Assembly (NCBI GenBank): GCA_019843655.1
Contig: JACDQD010000105.1
Location: 186,001 to 250,000 of the forward strand
DNA: 64,000 bases
Direction: 5' to 3'
DNA from: Lethocerus indicus
Lineage: Eukaryota > Arthropoda > Insecta > Hemiptera > Belostomatidae
Within the stretch, counting starts at the first letter, position 1; each line of letters opens with the position of its first letter. The notes beneath the pieces are model-generated. The model saw nothing but the letters and a program-made list of their open reading frames with translations. It was not told the origin of the DNA and searched no databases. The position numbers and the translations under genes are program-made. Positions 1-13,704 of the stretch are shown here, piece after piece.

Positions 1-1030
1 ATTTTAGTCGAGCTTGAATTTGAACTAGTAACTAATAACTGTTGAAACATACCCTGGGGGGATATGGGAGGGAGTTTTAATTAAATAGTTCCCACTCTAC
101 ATATTGTTTCAGCTTTCTTGCGCTAAATAATGACGCGCCCTTACATGAAACACCTTCGTGAATACGCAAATAGGATAAAATCTCGAAACCTCCGCGGGAG
201 GGAGGGAGGGCTTAATTGGTTTTAAGGGACGCCTACTTTGTAATGAGACACACTCCCATATTGCCGTCCACTCTACTTCCCCTGTTGTAATAAAATGAGA
301 GCGTGCAATTAAAATTAGGACGAGAGGAAAATCACGTTTATTTTGTCCGGGTTAATATTTGAATGTGTACAGGCGCGAACAAGCGGACGTAATTAAGCTT
401 GATTTAGAAAACTTTGTCACAGAAAGATGAAATGCATATTTAAATGAAACTAGTTTTAATTAGGTTAAAATTGTTTAATAGAAGGTGGCTTGAAAGATAT
501 AACAACATTCTCGTGCATAACTCAATTCGACAGCTGAATCGTAAATTCATTTAATATTCACGTTATTTAATGAACAGAATGGAACAACCCATTAACGAGT
601 ACGTTATATCGATAAAATATACCGAACTGTTAAATACAATTTCTTACCCGTGGCCCGCTCACTATTTACTATTTACTGATTTATTGTTATAGAATTGTTT
701 CTCACGCGAAGTTCGTACTTAAATTCTTGCATAAATCATTATACCCATTTTGCGCTGAATAGGCAAACCGGGAATGCAATTAGCGCCTTTGCAGTGCAAG
801 ATAGGCTAAGCCGTCCTCCCTAACCGTCATTTATCGTTTTAAGGTTTCGCGGTACCGCAGTGGTTTGATAGAGTGCGTAAAGTACGTTATGATAATTCAG
901 CATAGACGTCGGTCAAAAAGCGCGTAATCGTGATAATTAGAGGAGTTGCGGGTGTCCAGACCGCACTAATTTTCTCGTTTTAGAATAAATTGGTTTCCGC
1001 CCTCGGCGAACGTCAAACGGGACGACTGTT
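1..1030. other. AT-rich non-coding stretch
   Basis: No gene is visible: all frames are broken by stops. Homeodomain-type TTAATTA/TAATTA words are frequent. It contains a guanine quadruplex motif at 196-210 and a 10-bp palindrome GCGGTACCGC at 849-858. No splice, tRNA or repeat signature was found. Confidence 0.6.
196..210 (+). other. G-quadruplex motif (four GGG runs, single-A loops)
   Basis: The plus strand reads GGGAGGGAGGGAGGG. Four G3 runs joined by one-base loops is a textbook form for a stable parallel quadruplex. It is also a short GGGA tandem repeat. Function is unknown. Confidence 0.75.
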
Positions 1031-1039
1031 ACGTCGGGC

Positions 1040-1300
1040 ATTAATTAATAGGAGCATCCCGACTGTTCGTTTCTAGGTTGGCATTTTCTTTCGGTGGGCC
1101 TTTAATTTCCCCGCCGCCGCCCAACCCCCTCAATCCTATATTAATGTAAAATCCCGAGCCGCCCTCGAGTGTAAAACGGAAGGGAGGCGGGCGGTTTAAG
1201 CTTGGCGCCAAAAAGCACCGCCTTAAAGACTGTAAACAAGATAAGTCTCTTTCAGCGGGAGCCGGGTCACACTTGAACCCCCCCCCCACCCATTCACTCC
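1040..1300. promoter_or_regulatory. GC/CpG-rich island with E2F, forkhead and GATA words
   Basis: This compositional island sits in AT-rich DNA. It holds TTGGCGCCAA, whose 3' half GCGCCAAA (1205-1212) matches the E2F core, a forkhead word TGTAAACA (1231-1238), GATAAG (1240-1245) and a ten-base C run (1278-1287). An 82-codon minus-strand frame covers it but has low-complexity G/R-rich sequence resembling no known family. I read it as a candidate enhancer; this is inference. Confidence 0.35.
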
Positions 1301-1698
1301 TTTACTTCTTTTCCCGTTCCTTTTCCTAGGCGGAAGGCGTCCGGGAAAACTGCTGCCCTCCTAAATACTGCCGGCAGCCTTAAGCCCCTCCTTTAGACCG
1401 CACGGCTCACGGCTCCAGCTGACTGAGCCTTATTTTTTTGCAGAGTTTTAAATCGTCACCCACTCGGAATATCGTTACGTTGACTGCAATATTAATAATT
1501 CTACAGGACAATCATTTTCTGGAATTCAAATCTGCCGTGATTAATAAATTAATCAATCCTGTAAGGAGTGTTATATTATGTGTTAGATTTATTCTCTTCG
1601 TTTCTATTTCAGAAAAACCGAAATCATAATTTGGATATTAACATTGTTGTACGGATATAAATATTCTCAAATCGTTTTCAGTTAATTCTGAATAGTGG

Positions 1699-1751
1699 AC
1701 CACCTTGTTGGGGTGGTACGGGGTGAAAGTGGAAATCGCGGTGGTCACCGC
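1699..1751. other. Two adjacent small GC stem-loops
   Basis: ACCACC (1699-1704) pairs with GGTGGT (1712-1717) across a 7-base loop. GCGGTG (1738-1743) pairs with CACCGC (1746-1751) across two bases. Both are perfect 6-bp stems. Too short for a microRNA precursor; function unknown. Confidence 0.5.
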
Positions 1752-2085
1752 ACTTGTTTGTGGGAGCACTCGTAAAAAAAAACCCGCGGAGTAATCGGAT
1801 GAGAGCTCAATTTTTGGCACTGTTATTTGGGGGTCTCGAGTCTTGCGTCACGCTCCGATTGGATTCCATTTGAGTTCGCTCGACCGTAAGTTCGGGGATT
1901 CAGTTTATTCGGCACTTTGTTACCCATCTCTGTATCGAGCAAAAATCAACTGGTTTTTTTGTGCATCGTTGAAACAAGTGTAAAGTGAATGGCGTCCGCG
2001 ATCCCACTATGCAGTGCGCTCATCAGGCCTTTCAATCTTCGGTTGGGTTCATATGTAACCTCCCCGTGCCAAGGATATCTAATTC

Positions 2086-2120
2086 ATTTAATATATTTAC
2101 TATTTTATTTAATATATTTA
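2086..2120. repeat. 14-bp exact direct repeat, period 21
   Basis: ATTTAATATATTTA occurs at 2086-2099 and again at 2107-2120. It is a short AT-rich tandem-type duplication. Confidence 0.7.
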
Positions 2121-3632
2121 TAGAATCACTACGTGTTTTATACCTGAACTAATCCTTTATCTATTCCCAACTTTAGATCGATTATTGCATTACATTGTAT
2201 ACCATTAATATTCCAGTGCATACATGCACATATACAGAATCGTGTGGTTACGCATTTTCGTGTTTTTTCGCGATGTATATATGTCTCGGTGTATTGATAT
2301 TAGCTGTAGATAAATGTTGAAAGCGTGTAAAGTCAACAGATATTAATGAAAACGTGTTTGCTTACGTGATTCACCAATACCGAGTTATTTTGATGTATCT
2401 TTGTCAAGGCAGCCGGGCGGTTTTAATTTGAGTAATTCAGACATAGAAATTACTGTAATTGAACCCGAGAATATCTATTTGGCTACGGCCAATTCTATGA
2501 ATCTATCGTTCAAACAGACTGGAATCAGTTCGGTTGAGCTAGGACAGCTTTGGACGGTGGAAAATCAACGAACGAAGGGAACTGCTGATTAGGAAGGACT
2601 ATTAGGGTTGAGTTGTTATCGCAGATTGGGCCCTCAGTTGTCAGTCAGTGTCACTGGGTGGGCAACCCACAACAGCCCCGATGAAACAAACACGAGTACA
2701 ATTAGCCTCTCCCGGAGAAGCAAATCCTAGGTCGGATCCCAATCACTATCAATCACCACAGGCATCTCGTTCGATATTAAGCGATATGAAATATCTCCTA
2801 ATTAAAATTCACTGGCAAAATAGAGACAGTGAAATAGACAAACCCAGAAGAGTCACACATTATTCTTAAATATTAAATAATCCACGAAAGTAAAACTTTG
2901 AAGTACATGGAAGTATTGATACATCCTCTACTCCGAACAACACATTACCTTCAGCTGTCTTATTTAGTGCCGAAGAACTGAAGACATATTTTTTCCTGTA
3001 GATGTCAACGGGTCAATTGTGTTGCGGGCGTGGGCGTAAAGGAATTAACGGGTTTTTAATACAATGTTAATGAAATAGTGAAGACAATATGAGTGGGGCG
3101 CATTCACCCCGGCCGAAGCAATCACGCTGTGCCCACGCCTAATAACTGTTATCGGCCACCTACGCTTGATTCAATACAAACTTTAAATTCATACATAATA
3201 GGCATTGCTTAAAACTGTAAAATTACATCGGGATATTGTCTAATTTTTAACTTAATGTTACTCTGCCTTAAAATAGTTAATTTGTTGAATGGGGAAGACA
3301 TTTGAAATCAACATCCTAATTATGTAAAATTGCGTTTCGCACTGAAATACAACGGGAAGCTAAAATAATACACTAATAGGTTTATTATTAATTTGCGCTA
3401 TTCCTCCTTCTATTTATGCCCTCAGTGCGAGAACAAGACTTCTGTCTGATTGGCATAATCGGTGGTTGCCATCTCTTTCCATTTCCACTTTTCAGTTTCG
3501 ACTTGATGTATTCCGAGACGGGAGCGGGCATGTGCCCACTAAGGTGGACTCTAGCGTGATTTATCGCATGCGCGATGAATTTAGATGAACAAGTTGGCAT
3601 TGGATTTGCTTTTCTTTTCGGTTCCAGGCACT

Positions 3633-3651
3633 CCCCCCCCGCCCGCCCACC
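3633..3651. other. C-run cluster (minus-strand G-rich)
   Basis: Eight consecutive C are followed by GCCCGCCCACC. On the minus strand this gives three or four G runs with short loops, a possible quadruplex. Similar C runs on the plus strand recur near 1278, 18543, 25980, 27850 and 36859. Confidence 0.5.
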
Positions 3652-3870
3652 AACTCATGGCCCCACCATTAAACACTCACACATCTCCTCACGCTGTAAG
3701 CAACAGACATCAAGCAGAAAATTTCCTTCTCCACTATAAACGAGTTGAATTGATTTTAAAACTTTGTCAAAAATTTAACTATATTACAGCATTTCCTAAA
3801 ATTCATATTGACAGATAAATAATAATACCTTTTGAGTTCTGAAGTGTTCAGAAAACATCAATGAAGAGAA

Positions 3871-3912
3871 TGATTATTACTACTACTACTATTACTACTG
3901 ATTATTACTACC
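3871..3912. repeat. ATT/ACT trinucleotide microsatellite
   Basis: An imperfect trinucleotide run built from ATT and ACT units (ATTATTACTACTACTACTAT and onward). Confidence 0.85.
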
Positions 3913-6900
3913 TTCCTTATTTCAGGTATTGTAAATTGACTTATTAATTACCTCAATGGTAGGGATTCATAATGGAAAGTATAAATGTTTCAACATGTTT
4001 CCTCTTTATTTTAGCACCTACTAACCTGGTGAAAACCCGCAGTTAGGTTTTCCCAACGCGGTTATATGGTAATTCTCTTTCACAAACTTTTAGCGTAAAA
4101 TTTGAAAACGACTTTGGCGTCGAGTCTCGAATTTGTTATGCAGATAAGCGAATGCCCGGCGGAGAGTTCAAGCCCGATTTCCAAGAATACCAAGCGAGAT
4201 TTTTAATCTTCCGATTCTCAAAATGTGAGTTCCACCACCTGATTCGAACTGAAGAGCCACCTTTAAGTAACCAAATTCAAACAATTTTTATTATGAAAAA
4301 TCCGAGCACTGGCGGTTTGATTGTCTAAGTCTTTGGTCAATTTTTAATTAATTAAATTTTAAGCCAACATTACTTTTATGTGTCATACTCCCGTAATTAT
4401 TTGAAGAATAATTCAATAAGGCATCATTTAAGTAGGACATTTATCAATATTTTTAATATCGGGACACGGAAGGATATTCACGGCAATCTCATTCAATTTT
4501 TTTCTTGAAATTGATCCCTCACAGGAAAAGTTAGTTACTTTAGCAATTTAATCCAAAATGAAGAAAACTGTAAGTTCTAAACTTAGGCTTTTCGCTTGGT
4601 TGGTAGAAGAGGGGGTGCAACCTACAATTTGAATTCAACTTGATGAAATTGAACTTCTCAGGCTTAAACTTGATTTGGCTTATTCCCCGTCCTCCCTTCT
4701 TGGGCTGCTTCACTCGAATCGGTTTTCTTCCGGTTCCTCTTCGAGCTCTAAGGAATTTTGTTCATTATTGGCCTCGAAGGAAAGTGTGTTCCGCCAACCG
4801 AATGTGTTGCAGATCGGGCCAGCAAACAGGACAAGTAAACTTAAATTTCATTATTACCTGTCAGGAGACTCCTTAGGGTGAAACATTTTTAACTTATCAC
4901 AAACTGCTGAAGTAAACATCGATTATCAAACAAAAAAAGAATATTAAGCTAATTTATACAAAAAAACTTTGCTCTACTAAATAATTTAGTTACATAAGTT
5001 TTCGTATTAATTTAAGGTTAATACTGATACATGGTTATCGAAATCTGACTCTATTTTATAAAAACTGTTACAACCGTTTGTTAGGACGAGTATAATTTTA
5101 TTATGTAATTCTAAAAATATAAATCGGGCGCCGGTATCTAGAATATAATTAGGGCCGACTGTCTAAGACTTCGTCCCAATTTTAAATTGGCCGGCTTTGC
5201 CGCATCCTTTTTACGAGATCACTTTTCTTTTTTTTCTTCCCAAGCGCACTATAAGTACAAATCCTATTAAGTTGAACTTTGTGCAGTAGAAATTGACTTT
5301 GTTCCTGTCTCATTAATTCCGAACTTCCATTAACTCCTATCTTACCTCACTTATAGTACTTTCAAGAATAGTTTCCACTCTTTTAAAAGCCTTCATTCAT
5401 TTTTTAATTATATATTTCCTTTTAATCTAAGCCGGAAAATTGACTGTTTTCAGAAAACATTTGTAGTTAATTCAACAGACTGCGTGTAATTAAAATTCAA
5501 CTGACAAAAACCGAACTGAGTGTTTCTAGTTCGTAATATAAAGCTTCCGTTCCATTTATACCGACTCAATATTATAGAAATACATTTTACATTTGGCGGT
5601 TCCTAAATTAATATTGGAGTCTTCAGAAATCCCAGTAATATTATCGCTCCCACCCATTTATAACCCACGCACTGTAGGTCACTATGTCGATACCGGCAAC
5701 AACTCTGTTACCTAGGTTGTTTAAAAGCCATTGTTAACGATAATTAATTTTTATTTCCTACGTTGACCGGTGATTCCTAAAGACCGACAGTGTATGATAG
5801 TGTATAATGTAGAGTCTTGTTGAGTTCATGTTAGTTTGTGGGATGGAATATACATTTCTGGAAACAAAAACCTGAAAGGATTAATTGCGGTTTTCATTTA
5901 ATACCAAAAAAAAATTCTTTTCTGAATACTGTTTTTGAATCACTGTTAGGTAATTCAGTAGTACTAGTTGGTGTAGGACCGATTTTCCAAGGTTATCCAT
6001 TGAATTAATTATGTCAAAATGCCAGACGTCTAATTGGATTCGGTTCAAGTGGTATAAATGACGGTGCCACTTGTAATGGATGTCTCGTGTCTAGGAGGGA
6101 GTACCTCCCGACCGCCTAATAGAACTAGCATTGAACTAGGATCTGAGCGGCTGACCGAAGTTAACTGTGCCCCACAGTTGGTGTCTCAACTCCCAACTTA
6201 GCCCCAATTCTACGGGACTTAGAGACCCCAATCACGATCCCACTCTGCCTCCGAAATCTTTGACAACAAGTTTACATTGTTAAACGTCCCGCCCAGAATC
6301 GGTTTAAATCTTGAGATTGAAAACACGGCCAGAGCAATCGACGGAAAACGATGGGGGTTGTGCGACTTTCTTAAGATTTATCTGTTCAAATATGAGAAAG
6401 GAATTAAACTTTAATCAGTTATCGGATCATAATATAAATCGCAATATATTGAACAATCTCCAAATTTCCATCCTTATTTTAGAAGTGTAGAGAAATGAAC
6501 CCAAGGCCCTTTAAGCCCCAATTTTACAATTAATATTCTTCATTTCTTCAAATGCGTACAGTATTTTTACATCATCCATCATAATATATTACAAGTGGAT
6601 TTAATCTTGATTACGAGTTCCACTCTTGAGTAAATTTCACCACCAAGCATTTAACGTACAGGCATGCTCGTATATTTCAACTGTCTATAAAGGTATATAG
6701 CGCATGGTTGATGGTGTTTTTATTGCAACTTAATCGCTGGCATCGCGTGACGAGAGGTTGTCGTTGAGTAGCAACTTGCTGACAAATTAGGTGAATTTCC
6801 TTAACTTGTCATGCAACATTGACGCTTGATTTTCATGGAGGCGATTCTCCCGAAACTTCTCTGCAACAGATTTAAAGTGGATTTTAAGTGGATTTGTGAT

Positions 6901-7020
6901 TGCATCTTTCTAAATGTTATCTCAGGTTGTAGTGTGAATTGTGGCATGAATTAAAGGATTATATTTTCTCCATTTATGAAAACGTCTCCTTTAGTTAATC
7001 AAATCTCCATTCCACTATCT
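3913..7020. other. AT-rich non-coding stretch
   Basis: No gene supported. Two overlapping frames at 4640-4881 (78 and 68 codons) share the same bases in different phases and resemble no family, so I treat them as chance. A 14-bp palindrome TTTAATTAATTAAA lies at 4343-4356. The GC-richer patch near 6.05-6.3 kb has no identifiable content. Confidence 0.55.
4343..4356. other. 14-bp AT palindrome with overlapping TAATTA cores
   Basis: TTTAATTAATTAAA is perfectly self-complementary and contains overlapping homeodomain-type TAATTA cores. Such words are common in AT-rich DNA, so the site is only weakly suggestive. Confidence 0.4.
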
Positions 7021-7037
7021 TATTCCATGTCCCATAC

Positions 7038-7140
7038 TTGGAAAAAGTAGAAATGAAAGAGGGGGGAAATGGGGGAGATGAGAGATAAATCGAAGGGAAA
7101 GGGAAAATTGTAGTGGGGGGGAAGAGGTGGAGTCGGGAAA
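7038..7140 (+). other. Purine-rich strand-asymmetric tract
   Basis: About 100 bases are mostly A and G on the plus strand, with G runs at 7061-7066, 7071-7075 and 7115-7121. Polypurine tracts can adopt triplex or quadruplex forms. No coding frame accompanies it. Confidence 0.55.
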
Positions 7141-10100
7141 TCATGGGCGGTTGATGTTGAAGCGGTTTTCTCCCAAGAGATTACACAATACATATTTAAT
7201 GAAGGCCCACGAGGGCTAAACGATTTTAAATTAACTTAAAGATAACATTTTTGGAGCCGGTATTTGTCTTCTGAAGAATATTTATAACAATGTCTTCCCC
7301 CAACCGCCGCTGGAGTTCAGCCAACCTTGAGCCAGATAATCTTAAGTATGACAAACAGGACAATCTAAGCGGCCTCTGAGCCCCTAAAGGTCGCCAATCT
7401 AGCAAATGAGATTTCTTTTTCAAAATGATTGAATTAACGAAAAATTAGTTTATTATAAAGTGTATCCCGAGTGCAATTTATCAAGGATTACCAATTTACC
7501 AACAATTGGGCATTCCACAATTTATAGTCAGTTCGTTAATTGGTTAGTTTCCGGTCATTGTTAAATGTACCTGTTGCCCATCGTAATTTATGTGTTTTAA
7601 AATATTTTAGCCATTAAAGTAAATAACATCATATTGCAAAATAATTTTGTATGTTGCGTGATTGAATGTTGCAAAAGCTACGTAAATTCGTACGATATTC
7701 AACAAGATAGAGCCGGGCTTGGTTGAAGGCGGTGAAAATCTTCTTTTAAATTATTCATATCCCAAATGAATACATTTATTACCAACGTTGGGTTTGTGCC
7801 CCGTGGCCGGAGTCTACAAAGACAGTGGATGCTTTATCTACCAGCCGGGTGATGGGCGATGAGAGATGGGTGACAGTTCTAGTTCTAAGAGCGGTTATTA
7901 AAGAGCGAGGTCAGCGCCTCTCGCTTCCTTACCAGTCTAAATAATAACTGGAACCTTCGGGCTAATCTTCAGCTGCATCAGCCCTCTAGCCCCCGCCACG
8001 GTCCATATTAATACTTCATGCGGCTCGTTTTTATGATTTCTCCTTTACACTCGAGCACGAAATTAGCTAAAAAATGAATGGAGGATGACAGTTGTTTCAA
8101 ACATTTGCAAAAATAAGCTTAAAAATAGATCCTCTTAATACAATTGTATTATTTATCATATGAGTTGTTACAGTGCTCAGATTCTGCATAATTGTAAACG
8201 TATAAACTAAGCTTTGTACTCTGAGAAATCATTGTGAGCGTCTCATTTTCGAAACGTAAATAAAGTTGGCTTAGCGAAAAATAATAATAACTTCTGTTAA
8301 TATTAATGGTTCGTCGAAAAATAATAGCATTGTAACTGTCACGGCCCAAATATATTAAAAAGACCACCGAAAGTCCCCGTGGCCCGGATTCGCCACGTTT
8401 TTTCTCCCCGACTCATGGACGCCAATAAAAATTTATTTCGCCATTGAAATCATTTTGAAATATTATGTTTACCCTCACGATCTCACAAATATTCTCATAG
8501 GATTTCATATATTCTGGCAATGACGTTGCTATTTATCACTCGTTTTACAAAATATTATTGTAACAAAAATAATTTTGTCATACAATAAAAAACCTTATAT
8601 AGATTATAAAATTAACGTATATCCGTTCATTCTAAATTTAGTATTAACAATAATTTAAAATCCACTTTTTTTTAATATTCCACTTAATCAATTGGGCATA
8701 TTTCCCAACTTACTTTATCTTACATATGTTTTAACAAACATTATCGTCACACATTTAACTTTTTTAATGAAATGAGATGTGATATTTAACAAAACAGTTC
8801 AGACGGAAAATTTGGTAAGACATGTATAACTGTCACTGAACTATATGTCTATATGTGGGCCATTGCAGCGGTTACACTAAGCAATTACCTGCACATAAAT
8901 ACATATAGCTCTAGCACGTTGAACGGAATATTAAGCACTATTGATCCGTCCAATCGTATCCTTGGAAACTAATTGCGTTGTATTTGTATGCTTGAATTAT
9001 AATCACGTATAAACACCTTATAATTTAACAATAGATTTATTATCTTCACCCAAAACGACTGTAAAAATATAGGCTCTTCTTTTGTGTGTTGCTTTTACAG
9101 TTGTACTGTTACGAGTGATCTGCGTACACTTCCAAATGTAATAGGATAAGGGCGTGGTCAAAAATAGGAAAGAAAAACTTTCACGGATATTGAGGCTCTT
9201 TTTGTTTGCAGGGTCATAGCTTTGAACCACGTGGTCAATTACTATCTCACCGCATTCACTTATAATGTGTCTGACATAATGCTTTTTAATATCAGTTATT
9301 TAGCCCGGCACTTTAATGAAGTGCCTCTGTCTAAAATATCATTTGTCTTTTACTTACTGTTTCCAAATGGGTGAAACGTAAATCCATTTTACGTTACCAT
9401 CAGTGACGAGTAATTCTTTAGTACTAAATTTTTTCTGAATTCCTGCGCAAATAATATCGCTGAAAATAATATAAACAATTAGCCTATATAGATATTTGTA
9501 AACGTTTGTTTGTATCGTTTTCCGCCGTATTATTCACGACCAGTTTTTCCTTGAGTGGAGTTCTCTCTCTCTTGTTGAATGCAGAACTTTGCCAGCTTCC
9601 TTCCTTTATAATTTGGCGACGAAATTAAAATAATGGAAACACAATTTTCTGTGAAGATTTATTTTCAAATATCTATTATTCGCATGTGCAAAACATTGCT
9701 CGCGATTGTTGAACCTGCCAACAATGTATTTTACTACTATAACGAATGTTCCCCTCTTTGTGGACACAGCTCACTGGCACGTGTACGTATAACAATGCAG
9801 TGAACTAGTAAACAATACTCGATTCTACCCAATAGCGGTTTGAGCACAAATATTTTACGGGTAAATATACCTCAGATTGCAATATAAAATGGATTGGCCC
9901 AATGACCACTCATTTCCACATCGTTTGCTAGATGCCCTATATAATTATAATACTAATATTGATTAGCCGCACATGTTTAAATCTACGAGAATTATTATGT
10001 TTGAGTAAAAACCACGACATCATGTATCACAATTTTAAGTACATTACATTATAATGAAGGGACTACAACAGTTTATAGTTGGTTCATAAAATGTTGAAGC

Positions 10101-10450
10101 AACATTTACCATTTACGGTTTGATACTGCATTTATTGGACAATAATGTATTCCATCCTAAAACACACTTCATTATTGCCAATATAGAAAAATATGTTAAT
10201 TCCTCAGTATTACTTACATTTATTACTTTAACACAGAATTGATTTTATCTTTGAGGGATGTATGATAACTTACAAATGCCCATAGACTTGCCCGAGAACA
10301 ATGACCAATTTAGAACTTATGGATGGGGTCATATAGTTATTTGAACCGTGGGTGTGCCTGATGTTACTCACAAATTCAGTGTAAGTGGCTGAAAGAAAGA
10401 AAAAAACGCTTTATTAAAGCTCACGTAGACATCGAAACTCGTATCTTAAA
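7141..10450. other. AT-rich non-coding stretch
   Basis: No gene supported; the longest frames are about 72 codons and unrecognised. The slightly GC-richer patch at 7.69-8.04 kb (Sox-neutral, CpG-containing) has no motif I would defend. 8.4-10.4 kb is strongly AT-rich with nothing distinctive. Confidence 0.55.
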
Positions 10451-10523
10451 GCCGGATGTTTTACATAACAAAGTATACACTTAGAGAAGTTCATCCAAAG
10501 AATTGCTTCGGAAACCGAGCACA

Positions 10524-10550
10524 ATTCTCTCTCTCTCCCTCTCTCTTAAA
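10524..10550. repeat. Short CT-rich microsatellite
   Basis: A pyrimidine run of CT and CCT units (TTCTCTCTCTCTCCCTCTCTC). Confidence 0.75.
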
Positions 10551-10639
10551 GACTCTAATGAAATTCCAGCGCGGAATACTTTTAATTGTGAAGGGGCCGC
10601 TAAAACTCAGATTCCAGTGCAATTTCCTTGTCCGGCTCC

Positions 10640-10850
10640 TGTCCTCTAATTAAAATAAGCGAAATTTCCCTCGGTTTTTCAGCTGTTCGGAATCAAAGGA
10701 GGCAGCGCGAATTTCCAAGCTGCGGGCATCATTCCAAATGACGATGTAGGCAATTAGAGTTACAATTAAACTGGCGATAATGCGGGATTCGTCAGGAGAA
10801 TGTCCCTCTGGAAACAATCGCCGTATTAACATAAACAAGGTTGGTTACAC
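10640..10850. promoter_or_regulatory. Complex island with homeodomain-type sites
   Basis: A high-complexity patch with several ATTA/TAAT cores (GGCAATTAGAG, ACAATTAAAC), an E-box CAGCTG and CpG-rich joints between them. Its texture resembles insect conserved non-coding elements. Conservation was not tested. Confidence 0.3.
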
Positions 10851-13690
10851 AAGATCCGGGAATATCGGGGAGCAGAAATCGTATTATCGTAACTACAGAG
10901 TTACTATATTCACCGAGGTAGGATAAATCCTCGTATACATAAAGTCTTACTCTTTACTCTTCTAAAAGAGTAAAATTTTCTTTCCTAACATTTTATTCAA
11001 TGTTCGAAAGTCTTATTTAAAACCTACTGGGTCGTACTGGGATGTCTGAGGCAGTTTATTTAATGGTCCCTGTCCGAATTTCTTAATTGGATACTGAGCC
11101 GAAAAAATATTCTATGTCGCTACTACCTCTCTCTGATGTCCTTTGCTGTTCCCAACGTAAAGATTTTAATTTTGTTAATTTTCATTCTCACGTTTTTTCC
11201 TCACTCTTTTCAGAGTGCCGCAGAAATCAAATTATGCGAGTGGAGTTCAGTAGTTAATTTTTCATGGAAATATAAGGGCTACATTAGCCAACCGTTAAAA
11301 AGAAGGAAATAAGAAGGTAAGCAGGTTCATTTAGGGAATGAAGATAAACCAAAGTTTTTTCTTTTAGGAGCGATTGAGTTACGCGTTTTTTTTCTTCGTA
11401 TTTATAACGTATTGTACGTTGATTCTTCCTTGGGAGAAAATTGTTAAACATAATGTATAATATTTATTTATGATTTTTTTCTGACAAATATTTTTGTATT
11501 TTTTCAGGTAAGGAGATTCCAACTTATGTGTACGTAGTGGTATCGTAAGTTACGTACATAACTAACACCTAAATCTAGAAGAGGGTTTATTGAATGAATA
11601 TTGGAAAGGGCGACGTATCATTAACCTACAAATGGTCTTTCCAAGGTCGTATTCTCAGTTACAGTTCCGTTATAATCCGTTTATATAATTTACTAAATCG
11701 CTTTATTTCGGCCCCAAAAAGGGTCTGTCTTTTTTCTTGGCAAATTGATCTCCGCTCTTCTCAATCTCATTCTCCCTTCAATTTGCTTCAATCGTGTTAT
11801 TACCATAAAGGCTAAAATCGGTTGTAATTATATGCAGATTTTGTCCTTATGGCTAATTTTCGAAAAAAAAGTAGAACTCTTCCAATTATTTTAATTGGAC
11901 TCTCCCGTTTGAGGGAGTAAGCCTTTGGTCGTGCCGATTGCGTGACAGAAATTTCATTCATTCGAAACGTTTTATAAAATATCACCAATAGGATTTCGGT
12001 GATTTTTGGTGGTTTCTGAAAATACGTAAATATGCTATTATTATAATTTGCCCGGGTATAATTTGATTACCGGACTGAAATTAATCGTTGCGAATATTTA
12101 ATTAAATACTTCAAGGAAACACTACTAGTGAACATATAAAGTTAGGAAAAACAACAGTGCATAATGCGTTAGTGATATGCATTGATATTTTTACAGGCTA
12201 CGAAACATTGTATGGGTAACATTCAATGCGTGAAACACTGATTTTCTGGGTTTCGAATGACAAATGAAAAGATTTCATTAAACAGAATTATTTATTACTT
12301 TATAACAGAATATGTATATGTTTTACAAAAAAAATTGTCTACAAGCATGACCGAATTAATTTGCGGGTGTTGAACAAAACTTTCAGATATATCACTTTTA
12401 ATTGACTACGGATCAATAGACCAACACTATGAAAATGAGAAGGACTAGTTTATATCGCCAGTGCCTATCGGGCGCTTGATTATACGCCGACTCACATTCT
12501 AATTATATGTTTTAAAAAATGTGGAATGCGACTTACTTAATAGTGAATACAACATTGACTTACGGTCAGTTTCTTCTATCGCTTCTCCTTCCTTCGCCTA
12601 CAGATTGTTCTCAAAGGACACTTAATTAACTCTAAATATACTCACCATTAAACACTTTTTTGTTTATTTAAATTGTAACATTACGATTGGTTTAAGGTAC
12701 AAAGAACAAATTCAATTGCGCATTTAAATTTCATTCCAAATCAAGCAAAAAGCATTTGATATTTTTGCCTTGAACGGACTCCGAAATAAAAAAAACAGGC
12801 GTACTGTAATAGAAGAGAGTAATAAATATTCATTAAATTTTTTCGGCCTGATAATCGTTAGTTGTGTTAATTGATTAAAACGGTTGGGATGCTCGCAGGG
12901 GAAATATATTACATAAGCAACCTTGTGTATCGATAATATCAACGCCCCTCCTTTATTTCATGCGTGTAAAAAATTATGGAAAGCTTAGTGCCGATGCTAA
13001 TATTCGAAAGCACTTAATTTATGCAACTCGGCGGTCGATGTTTTTTGCTCGTTGATGTTTCAGATATGTAAAACGAAGTATGTAAAATTTATGCACATAC
13101 ATAGGCAATTTTTTCTTTTCACTAAAGGGATAACTCACCTAATCTCTATCGAACCAGTTTTTATCGCAGTCTATAGTATTCCCTCGGTCCTCTCTCCATA
13201 GTCCTCTCATCCTCCTTTTCTCTTGTCCCCACTTTTATATTTCTAGATTCGGATAGACCGTAAAATCGGTGGATTAAATTTTAAATTCGTTTCCAAGCAT
13301 TGTGCGCATCTAGGTCAAACTGAATTTTCGAACAATGGAGAAATAACCCTGAACAAAAATTACTGGGAGAAATGTCAATTACAGAGTCTCTTTACATTTC
13401 ATCTCGGAAACTCGTTATCGACTTTCCCCCCGGCTTTAATAAAAGCTGCATTCGTCAAATGACCTTAATTTCGTATTTCCTAACAAATACAAGTTGACAT
13501 CCTAATCAAATGGAAACTTTAATTTCTACTAAAGTACTTTGGAAGTGAGTTTATTTTTTATATTGAACTGTTTCTCCACCCTTGAACAGATTCGCTGTAG
13601 CGACATTTATTCAAGCTCGAAATGTAAACTCCAGAAAATGAATGTACGGGCAGTAATGTTATGGTAACCTATTGAAAACATCTAATAGAA
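10851..13690. other. AT-rich non-coding stretch
   Basis: No gene supported. T-rich tracts near 11.4-11.5 kb end in TTTTTTCAG|GTAAGG, which could pair an acceptor with a donor but leaves no exon between them. Nothing else notable. Confidence 0.5.
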
Positions 13691-13704
13691 TAGAAATCAA
13701 CCTG

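Larger units (their letters stand above)
1301..3630. other. Non-coding stretch, moderate AT
   Basis: No convincing gene. Short open frames near 2.40-2.59 and 2.65-2.87 kb are under 75 codons and match no family I know. Two GC hairpins (1699-1717 and 1738-1751) and one short AT direct repeat (2086-2120) are the only structures seen. Confidence 0.55.

Noticed and set aside
4225..4260. tRNA B-box-like GTTCGAATC on the minus strand
   Set aside because: Flanking bases do not form a T-stem, and no anticodon or acceptor stems are present.
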